A stretch of 44,737 bases of DNA from a virus. Location of the stretch: positions 1 through 44,737 of IMG/VR virus record IMGVR_UViG_3300027782_000141; one strand, written 5' to 3'. A program made the translations under genes and the position numbers. This document shows, piece after piece, positions 16,937 to 28,900 of the stretch; position 1 is the stretch's first letter, and every line of letters begins with the position of its first letter. The notes under the pieces are model-generated. The model searched no databases, was not told the origin of the DNA, and saw nothing but the letters and a program-made list of their open reading frames with translations.

Positions 16937-19900
16937 CAGGTATAGAAGTGGTCTTTGCCACAATGAATCTAGCTATGGCTGTGTCAGCGTCTATCAAACT
17001 GGCGCCGTCTGCAGCTGTGGTTGTGCCTCTATTATACCAAGTTCTTCCTTGTCTCCTTAATACCGTAACCCGAGTACCTGCTGGCAGGGCTGCGGTAAGT
17101 CGTATTTGCGCAGTTGCACCGTCTACACTGAAATCCGCTTCTTGAGTAATATCTGCTGCAGGACTCGCGGCACCATTGGCTTCTACATAAACAGACTGTG
17201 GATCTTTTTTCAATCTGCGGCCAGCTGCAAATACTTCTATTTCATCGCAAGGGCCATAGGCCTCTGGAATAGTATCTCTGTACCAAGTGCCGCTTCTTGT
17301 TCCTTTTAAAGGAGTAAAATCTAAAGGTCCAATTAACAATGTACTGCCATCGCTGGTAAAATCAGTTCTTTGCTGAACTTCGTTATAGGGTATCACTTCA
17401 CTGTATCCTACATCAACCACCGATGTACCTTGAGCATATGTATCTGCAATAGATGTTCCTTGTGCGCCTCTGCGCAATTGACTTAGAATGTTTCCAGACT
17501 TTGCCATATATTCGATACGTTCTCCATTAATAAACACAATACCCGGTAAGTTTCTGTTGGTCACGGGTTGGGTCAATTCTGTAGCATCATTAACTTCTAT
17601 GCTGGTGTCATAGTAATTCAATGCTCTAGCTAACTTGCATTCAGCTTTTGAAAATCTGTTGTAGTGATAAACATTCAACATGTCTTTGTGTATTTCATAG
17701 GCTGACGGTAATTTGAATATACTATTACTGAAATTTACAATTTTTATGTTGTCGGTGAGCTCGGTGTCAACAGTGAGATAAACCACTGCCCTAGGCAAAC
17801 TTACATAGTAATCTTTGTCTTGTCTCAAACGAATACCATTCTTATAGACCCAAACATAACTTAGAGAAATTGGCGGTCTAGACAATTGATACTGCACTTT
17901 GCCTCCGGTGCTTTCATCTTGAATAATATCTAACGTAGGATATTCTCCAAACCAAGTGACGTTGACTGCTGGATAGGTTGAATCAGAAATAGTAGAATCA
18001 CCCGGGAATCCAAAATCAAATCCAGAATCGATAATAATGTTATTGCCTTGTACAGTATATTCTGCTCTGAGATTATTTTGAATTTTGATATTATCGCCAA
18101 TTGATAATTTTCCTGGAGCGATAGTTAGCACTTTGGCAGGTCCATCTAATGTATAATCTACAATAAATGTTGCCGGTTGATCATTTATTAGAACTAAGAG
18201 ATTCGCTGGTAATATGCTACCGCCGGGTTCGATCGGATCTATGCCTAGAGCAAATACATTATTAGTGCCGTCATAGACAGCGTATTCAGTGTCAGGCCCT
18301 TTTAATAATTGACCATTAGCTTCCACTAATACAGAGCCAATCGCTGCTCCGCGAGTTAGTTCACTGAAACCATCAAGGTCAAAATTCCTTGTGCTGCCTT
18401 CATAATAAAAAGTTTGTGTATTGACCTGTATTAAGGCAATGCCCGAACTGTCAACGTCGGCTGCTGATTCTAAACATACAATCTTAACTATATCGCCTAC
18501 CTGTGGGATGGTTCCAAACTCTACTAAAGTTTTTCCCACTGCATCAATTACATCTGTGCTGTTACGGAATTCAACATCAACTTGACTACCGTTGACACTG
18601 ACAAACACATTACTGGTACTATCGTAATTGGCATTAGTTAAAAATAATCCGGTGGCTCCATCTGCAATATAGCTTTGATAATCTAAGATACCAAGGCCGC
18701 CGATTCCTATACTGAGTATTTCTATTAGTTTATCAACCATTGGTGCTGCAACAAAATTCACAGTGTTAGTTTGAGAGTCGATGGTATAATCTGTGTCTAA
18801 GATTCTCGGTGTGTTATCTACATACACAAACACTGACTGATTTTCTAACACTGGTTGACCTATAGGAAATTGTTTGTCAATTCCGTTGGAAATTATTACA
18901 TTAGATTGTAATGGTGCTGCTCCAGATACTGTATTGTTGTATACTTTGATTGAAATACTTTCGATGACTTGGCCTGGAACATTTTCTTCAGGTGCTGCCA
19001 CCATGGTAGGATCTATAAATTTACCACCTACGATTGATATTTCTTCTGAGGTAGTGCCTGTGGCTGTGATGTAGGCACCGCTGATCGATGACAGCGAGCC
19101 TCCACTTAGATTAGTATCTAAAATATTATTATCCGTTATGGTTACGGATCCGTCGCTTTCTATAGGACGGAAAATCAATATATCACCGTCTATGGTATTT
19201 AGGTATGGTCCTATCTCTACAATTGCATTTACTCCGTCTCCGATAAATGTTGGCATTTCTGCTGTTGGATTTATTCCTGTACTGGAATCTTGTGCAGAAG
19301 AATAATTCTCATCGTCAACACGCACAGTAATACTGGTATCTTTGCGTTTGATATAAATGTTAATTTTTTGACCCAATGTTGGAACATATGGTAATGTAAT
19401 TGTTCCTGTGCTGCCATCACAGATATGATAATAATCTGAGCTGGTTTCTACCGAATCCCAATTGTCTGTGAACCAAGGTAGTGCATCCCAACCTCCAGTT
19501 ACATCAAAGGTGGTGCCTTGTATCTTGACTCCACCAAAATCAATACCAGTCATTAGTTGATTAAGTTCTTTGCCTATCATACCTTCACTAGGAGTATATG
19601 ATCGATTAATTCTATTCACTGCATCCAATAACAGGATATTTTTGTCATAGATCACACTGATTTCATCATCCTTGGGTGGAGCAACATTAAACACCAATTT
19701 TCCTCGTAGTAAAGAATAACTACCATTGGCTTGGTAATATAGATTTATCACGTATTCACTGGCTAACACTACCTGTGTTTTTTTAGTCGCTGCTGATTTT
19801 CGAGTTATTTTGATTTTACTTTTGTCATTAGTCGGTGCGTAATTCAACAAGAACACAGCACTGTTTCCAGTAGCAATAAATGTCTGCGTCTGTGAAAACG

Positions 19901-22900
19901 TATTGTAAATACCGCTGGTAGAAATTCTATCAAATTTTACCGATACATCAAATGTTCGAACTTGAGGATTTCCTATTATAGCCACAGCCTTAGATTGAGC
20001 AGAAGTCGAAGGATTTCCACCTACCAATGTCACTGCAGGAGCTGAGGTGTATCCCGATCCTTGAGTTAGTACCTGTATACTCGAAACTTTACCATTAGAA
20101 ATATATGCCTTGGCTGTGGCTCCGGTTCCGTTGCCTGTAATTAATACCTTAGGAGGAGTGGTATAGCCCGTACCCGGTTGATATACTTCTATTGAAGTCA
20201 CAGCATATGCATTATTATCTGCCCACCATTTCCACGGATATTGAGATATTTCTGCAGAAGATGTAGTAACAGGATTTGCACGGCCATCAAAGATCGAATA
20301 TGCTGGTGGCAAATCAAAATCAGCCACTGCTGAAGAGTATGATTCGGGTTGGTCATATCGACTGATATACTCTCGTACTGTGGTTCTAAATGGCTTGACT
20401 TCGTTAATATAATCTTGATAGCTTGATAAATTATCGTTTTTGTAATTTGGTGGGCTTGCTAATGGTCCAATGTTATGAGTGGCATTTAGAAAACTAGTTT
20501 TAAATACCCAATCTACATACTGCTGTTCGCTGAGTACATGTCGTACTGATGCAAAGAATAATTTATTCCATTCCACAGCATAGTCACCTATGAATATATT
20601 TTGTTTAATTGCTGCAAAAATATTTCTCAGTTCTCGAGAATTTTCAATGTCATATGTGGTAGTGTCAAAGGCCTGGGTGTTATCAAATCCTACTCCAAGT
20701 GTACCAGTATCGTATGATGACGAACTTAATTGTATAGTTCCGTTCTGTCTTCCGATCAATATATATCTATCTAAAAATGATTCGCCGATATCTGAGAGTT
20801 TTTCAAACACTGCCCAACCGCCAGCAGCGTATTCTTTGACCCGTATAACATCGCCGACATCAACTTGACCATCCACTACATCGTAAATATTATTAAATTC
20901 TTTAATTATTCGAACGTTAGAGTCGTAGCCTGGACGTGTCCAATCTACTTTACTCCAATACTTGGTGGTGTCAAACGACTGTGATTGACTGCGGAAATAT
21001 ACTTTACGTGAATCGTCCCAGGAATATATGCTCCAGAAATTATTTAAAGTAGCATCGTTGTTTACTAACACAGAAAAATATCTAACTTGAACGCTGATAG
21101 TACTATATTTTTTACCACGATTAGTTACTATCACAGCTATTATTCTACCCTGACCATCTATGTGGCACACTGCGGTGGCATTGATTCCGTCGCCAGATAT
21201 AGTAATCGGAGGACCAATATAAATTCCACTTTGCTCTTGATCAAATAATTCTTTAGGTTTGTAACCATATCCCGGATCTACAATATCTATGGTGTCTAAT
21301 TCACCATTTATGAGATTGCCTTGTAATATCGCACGTTTAGTATTAATTGTTCCTACTGTCTGCAGATCAATTTCAGTGTCTACTGCCACATCGTAGAGAT
21401 TTAAGGCAGAACTAGGAACAATGTCTACGCTGTTAAGATTGGTAAAATCTATGGTTTCTGCAAATGTTTCTTTTTGTAAAATATTATTGATATATTCTAT
21501 AACAATCTTAAGTGCTAGAATTCTATCAACAAACATAGATTGTCGAGGTCTATATGCGATTCCGTATTTTAGTTTAGCTGGCAAAAATATATCCGGAATC
21601 CTATTACCAGCGATGTCTGAACCCACAAGACTGTCAAGCCATTTGTTTTCTAATTTAGCAGAAGGCAAACTATCAGCTACACCTTCTGTAAGCAATTGAT
21701 ATTCGTTGTGTACAGGAATCTGAGATTCTAAATTTTTTCTAATTTGTAGATTTATCAAAGCAGTATCAGACTGTATAACCGATTTAAAATTATAACTTAA
21801 GAATTTGTCTGATTGTAAAAATGCCATAAATGCAATACCGGTTCCGGTGGGATTCGTAATCAAATCAGCTACTTCTGCTGCTGATCTTGTGCGATCTGGC
21901 ATATTAGACGGTGTCACAGCCTTGCTTCGAACCCAGTAATAATATCGTGTTTCTGAAACTTGTCCAGTAGTAGCACTAAAGAAAAATTTCACACTATACA
22001 CATCATCGTTGGGATACAACGGCTGACCACTGATACCTTGAGTTAACCCTTCATTGGTATCTGCTAGAGCTGCCCATTCGCTAGGCAACAGCACAGTTTC
22101 TATCCACTCATAGACATCGATGCTGGCGCCTTGAACCAGTTGATTCCAGTTTCCTATTCTATATGCAGAATCTTTCTGTTCTGCATATTGAAATTTGGCT
22201 GTACCTGTATTCCACCATAATTTTCCTACATTTTTCTCCAGCCAATTAATGGTAGGATCCACTACCACTGCTGTTGTGCCTACGGAGTAAACTGCAGGAT
22301 CATAAGGAGTTTTATATTTTATTTCTTGTTCAGCTATGTTTAGTACTTTTCCTCTCGCAGCATCAATATAATCTACGTCTTGTATTTTTACATTTTTGAC
22401 ATTATCATAGAGTTCAATTTTTTTGATCTTTCTCAGATCAATCAATGGCTGCTGATTAGTTAATGTGGTCCAGCTTGCGTCTGTGGTGTTTGCTGTGAAT
22501 AGACGTACTATACCTTGATAGGTATTAGTAACTGTATTTTTATAGTAAGGAGATCCCACTAATAGTTTTGTGCCGATACAGTCTATGCTGTGACCAAATG
22601 ATTCGTCTGCTTGCAGATCACTGTCTAATTTTTCTGTGAGGAAGAATATCTGATCTTTTTTATCGAATACATAAACTCCACCAGTAAATCCTTGTTCTAC
22701 ATAGAATCTTGTTCTGCTGTTATCAAATGTGGTGCCTTCTAACAGATCAAAGTTTATAGGAAATGGAGTTTTTGTGTTTCTAGCGCCTACAGCTATTTTT
22801 GCACTGTCTGGGCTCACTGATACAGCAAAACCAAAATATTCATTGGTGTAGATTTCATAACTCTGCAAACGCTGTTTGACACGGAATTCAGTAGCTGGTT

Positions 22901-25900
22901 GATCTAATTCTAAAACATATACCGCACCTTGATCTTGATAGTTCACATCTGCTCTAGGACAGGCAACGGCTAACGTTGTGCCGTTGGCATCCATATCCAT
23001 GCTGAAACCAAATTGGTCACCTGTGCTGATAACTAATCCGGAATCTATATCAGTAAATGACGACAACGATCCTGCATTTATCATCTGAGTTAGTTCGTAA
23101 GAATCATACGAGGTTTTCTTATAAACAAACACCTTACCGCTGGGGGTTGAAGTGCTGTCCCCTACCTGTTGCCAACTTGAGCTACCGGACGGGTCTTCAT
23201 TATAACTACGATACGTGCTATCTGGACCTAGGCCTACATCACCTAATTGGTAATACTGGTATGCCTCACTTGGTGAGCCGCGATGTCTAACTGTTTCACC
23301 TTCGACGTATTCTACATCAGCTCGCCATAGTCCTCTATAATTTGCAAAGTAAGCTCCATCGCTGTTAGGTGCGCCTATGACTAAAATGCTACCATCTTTA
23401 CTCATAGTCATGGAGAAGCCAAATTGATCTCCCTGCTTGACCAGTTCTGCTTTTTGCGTATCTGTTAACAGCCCAGTGGTGGTGAACTCTAGAGTAGAGC
23501 CATCATCTTCAACAGAAATATTTGTGGGCAAAGAACAGTGTGTGGAAATGTCACTGACTTTTAACCAGTTCTGTGAATCTAGTGTAAGTGTGCTACCATC
23601 TGATGTTGACCCGTCTAGACTCTGCCATAGATTACCACGAACCTGTTCACCAATAGGATCTTGAGATGCTTGCCATACTATTTCACCTTGCTTGTACGAA
23701 TCAAGGAGATTATAGATGCCCTTGTACAAGGGGTTTTCCATATGTGTCCATTCAGTTCCGGTGTACTTGATAAGATACACTCGACCTGTGTTATTATAAG
23801 AACCTATAGCAGATACTGCTAGATAATATTCATTTCCGTTCACACCAATGGTAATTTCTGATCCAAATTTTTCGTTATCCGTAGGCCGAGGGCTTACAAA
23901 TGCTGTGGTATTGATATATCTTCCGCTGACAAATTCGTACACAGCAACCATGCCTTGTTGATAATATCCTGTATTACGTGCTGATGTTTCAGCAGGAACA
24001 ACTGTGGTGTGTGGAACCCAATCATCAGAATTTATGGCTATCTGGGTGCTGCCATCACCTAGACCTACAAAGTTTCCATTGGCGTTTAGTGCTCTATACA
24101 GTCTGCCGCCATAAAGCACAATGTCATCTTGTTCATAAGCCACTTCGGTCTGCCAGTCGCCCATGTATCGATTGATCACACCACTGGCTGTGGGAGCTCC
24201 AATAACCAGATATTTTCCGTCTGGACTCACTGCCATTTTTTCGCCAAACGAGCCCACAGCTATATCGAAGAATCCGATAGGAGGTGCTATGATCTGTTTT
24301 AATGAAAGCCCTGTATCTGTTTCTACATAGACATTTACAAATCCCGAACCTGGTATGCTGCTGATCACATGTTTGTTGATGTTATCATAAACAACTTTAG
24401 ATCCTGCAAGCAACGGTGTCGAAGTACCAAAATCTGCTATGGTTTTTGCTGTATATAATTTATTTTTCTGAACAACTTCCCACTGATCATCACCGTTATT
24501 ATCTACAAATACTGTTGAGTTATTTTTTAACAGTGCGGCCGGATGTTGATCAACAGCTGCATACTCTGCGAATCTTGCTGTGGTTAACAATTGTATATTA
24601 ACAGTGGTGCTAGAATCTAATTCAGGATCGTTGATGTCTGCACTGACCTCAACTGTTATAGTGGTGTTGGTTACTGCGATAACTTTAAAGAATCCGCTGA
24701 GATTGACTATTTCACGGAACCCAACATAATCATCAACTATAACCGAATGTGGTCTGTTCAATGTTAGTGTAACTGTGGTATCATCTACACGCACTGCGTC
24801 AGTGACATACAACAGCGGAGATTCATTTACTCTTAAAACTTGCCACGAGTCTTGATAAAATGTTACCCAGATGTGATCGTTTTCGTTAACTGTGGTTATG
24901 TCCAACGTAGTCAATTGATCTAATCTAGCTATCACATGTTGGTATTGCCCCGAACTAACATAACAAGCAGTGAATTCAGGTTCTAGGTCTAGAGTGGTAG
25001 GCAAAATATCTACAGTATACGGAATTGAAGCAATTGTAAAATCGTTGGCTGTAAGTCTATAATATTGATCTAAGGCGTTAGGAGTTTCGCTGCTGGTAAC
25101 TAAATGCAGCTGAGGATTCAACTTGAATCTATTCTTTTCTAGTTGTATTTCAGTTTCTGAAAATTGATCAACACCTCCGACCTGACCCAACCTAAAGGCC
25201 CACTCCTCATTGAGTACCACACTATCGGATCCTGATCTACTGAGCTTATTGAAAATTTTAGTCACGCTGTTCGCGGTGCCTTTTTCTCTGATAAATCCCT
25301 GATACAACTGATATTGACTCACAGAATCTTCTGCAAGATTTTGCAGATAATCTCGTTGTTGATATCCTATCACATGTCTGGCTAGATCTCGTTGACTTTG
25401 ATCTAGTCCCTGTGAAGAAGTTTCAAAATAATCGCTGAACTGTTTAATCTTATAATCAAAATTTGACACTAACTGTTTAACTGGTTTTGAATCTAGTTTC
25501 GACCAGTTAGCATCATTAAATGTTTCTGTGCCTAGTTGATTTACAAGGCTAGTCCAATTATAAGATTTATAGGATACAATGTCTCCTAGTTTGTAATCCT
25601 TGAAAGGCTGCCATGTCTGTATATCAACATTATCAAATACAAATCCGGGACTGGTGTAGTCACCGTCCCAATCCACTGTACGGAAGGCCTGCATTTTAAT
25701 ACGACCTTGTCGATATCCAGTAGACTTGTCGTAGATGATGTCGTTGAATACCGTGCGATCATCAAACACAGTGACATGCTCTTTGATCACATAGTGTAAT
25801 CTAGCATAGTAGATTCCATCAGTAGTATTGGTAGTTTCTATAGTTAGATTTTGAAAACTTCTATTAACATTTATAAATCGTGGAGCCAGTGCTGTTCCAT

Positions 25901-28900
25901 CTCCTTTGAGAATTTGATAATCATAGAACCCATCTAGTAGATTATCAGGAGTGCCCACAGGAATCGAAATCTCTAATTTTTGTGCAGAGGGGCTTAGAGC
26001 AATAATGGCTCCGGATTCCCAATTGTGTTTGGTCCAGAACATAAATTCTTTGGCAGCACTGAGCCAATCTTGGCTAGTAGCATTTTGAGGATCATAATTA
26101 TCAAATATAATTCCCTGAGTTTTCAGATAGCTTTCATATCCTAGTAAGAGATCTACTACTTCTTGTATGCTGGTCAGCAATGTGCCATAGCTGATCTGTC
26201 TCACAGAGATGGTGTTAAATACCCGTCTACGCTGTGCTTCGATAGCACCTATCTTAGGAATATCGCTGAGTTTCTGCCATTGGCTACGATCAAAATCTCC
26301 GCTGCTACGATGGGTTTTTAACGCACGATAAAAATTACTTTGATATCGAACTAAAGTACCGTTGTTGTAATTTTTATCTTCTATCCAATCTGTGAATGCT
26401 TCGCTAACTCCGCCTACAGAGATTATTGGATCTTTACTGCTGGCCTGAGCCTGGTGATAATTGAAGTAGGGATGGATATCATCGTAGCCCGCAACTATCC
26501 ACCCGCCGGAAGTTTTTTCTAATCTTACTCCACTATATGCCACTGTGGTCACAGGACTGCTGACATTGAATATAATATCATAGTTTTCTGCAGGCACAAA
26601 TATACTTGAAGTAGTAGCCGAGGGATTTTTAGAATCTAATAGAAATTTCTGTTGTTGTTGATCTACAAATCCACTCATTCTAAAACTAAGAGCTACATCT
26701 AATTTTTCTATTTTAGTTTGTAAACTGTCTTTATCTAGTCCTTGAGATTTTGTGTAGCTGATCAAGTATTTCACTAATCCCACGGCTGTGGAATCTGCGA
26801 CATGAGGAGCAATATCAGAAATTGTTACAAAAAGACCTGTGGCGGAATTTACATATTGATCTAATTTGTTTTTTGTAATTCTTGATCTATCAAAATTATC
26901 AGGAATATACTCGAATGGTTTCATCAAGCACATGGCAGTGATTACAGCATAGGGCCATTCTGAACTAGATCTCCATGCGTATTCTACCGGACTCACATCT
27001 CCTAATACAAATGGTCCACGATTATTAATCAATGAAAAATTCTGTGCTAGATTAGAATCCAAGGGACTCAGTAGTTTTCCGTCTCCATCGACGGGAATAT
27101 GTGTGGATAGGCCTGGACGTTTATATCTGTCATGTCTACCTGCTCGAGATCCCTGGCGAATAATACCATTTTCGAGATCTTCCCAAAGAACTAGGTTATT
27201 GCTGGTATAGGGAGCAGCACCGTATTCTTCTTGCCACCAATCAGGTCGTTGGCTGAATCCCAACATTTCCCAAGGACATCTATGTGGTCGATCTGTATCA
27301 TAAAAATGTTGGTATACCCCTCTCCACCAGCCGGGAATATTCTTGGTCTTGGTAGGATCGGTCATGTTACTGTAGGTATAGGTGAATGAATTTTCACTGT
27401 CAAAATATTCATTCAAGGTATAATTAATATTGGTGTTTTGAATCCATTTAAGAAAATCTTGCACCACTATGCTGTCTAGCTGAGATTTAGAATATTCGCC
27501 TATGCCATAATATCCCGATAATATCTGGTCTATGTCAAAAATCGCTGGGTCATATTCCTCCTTGATATTATTGTAAATCCTAAACTCAAGTTCAAGTAAT
27601 AGGTCATCTCTAAAATCATTATAAGCCGAGGTAATACTACCATCGTGGCCTTGTATAACATATCGTGGCTCTTGGTATGTGTCGTCGAGAAATTTAGCTG
27701 GGGTATATTTCTTATACAACCCCATAGATGTAGGTGTAGGCGGAATATGGTTAGTAGAAGTGCTGAGATATTCTCGAATCTCAATCGTGTCACCCAATTG
27801 CAGTGTAATTAATAATCTGACAAAACTAAATGTAGAGCTAAACTCATAGTCAATACCATTTAATAACTGCGTTCCGTTCTTATACACATACACAGCTCGG
27901 CTGCTGGGTGTATTGAGATCGAATTTTTCTGATAAAGAAAATGTAGTGATTCCGGTATCTTCTACCACAACCTGCAATGCGGTATAGGCTCCTACTCCTA
28001 TCATGTCTGAGTCAGCAAAAGCATTTTGTGCTGTCTTCACAGCAGTAAGACTGTTTATTATATCGTCAACAAAATCAACCACGTTGTTATTATAATCAAT
28101 CTCTGTGGCTCTCTGTAAGAAATTATTTTTAAAATCAGTGTACTCTTTTTTAGCGTATTGAATCGCTTTGATTATATTATGAGTTTTGTCACAGAGTGTT
28201 GTTATCGCCAACGGCGTAATACCACTGTGTTTCAAAAATCTCTTGGCTGACAGTCTGTAATTTTCAATATCTCTTAGATTACTGACTCCGGGTAATTTTC
28301 CTGTAAATTCGTCATTCCATTCCACGGCGCTGGCTATATGATCAACCGCTTGTCCTAGAGTAAATGATTCAATAGGTGTGTTAAAGGGATTTTTTTCTAG
28401 TCCCACAGGCATTTCATAATAACCTTGGTCTGGTTCTAAATCTGTAATAATTTTTATCACAATAACATCGTTTTCAACAAATTGTTGACCAAACACAAAT
28501 GTACCTAATTTTCTAGTCCAAGTACCGAGATATTTTATACCATTGACATAAAAATTTATTTCTGGCTCAGAAATTAAACTTTCCCACTGCACTGTGTTAA
28601 AAGTTAATGTATCTGTGGCTCTCACTAGAACTAAATTATCTATGATAGGTTGCACATATTTGGTGTTGAGTTTTTCCCATCCGTTGGCATATCCAGCAGC
28701 ACCTAGTTTATAAAACCCTGTGGATATTTTTTTATTTGTTGGCTTGTTATCGATATTATACCGAAACGCTTCTGTATCCCAGTTCCAATTAAATTCTATG
28801 TCACCTATGTTGTCTATATTGAGATAACTTAGTTGGAACCCCAGTTCTTTGTCTATTCTACCATTGCCTGGTTTATAACTGAATATTTTTGAACCACGAA

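Noticed and set aside
22540-24255. Repeats in the giant gene as a CRISPR-like or tandem DNA array
   Set aside because: The repeats are at the protein level with variable spacing; the DNA is not repeated with regular spacers.
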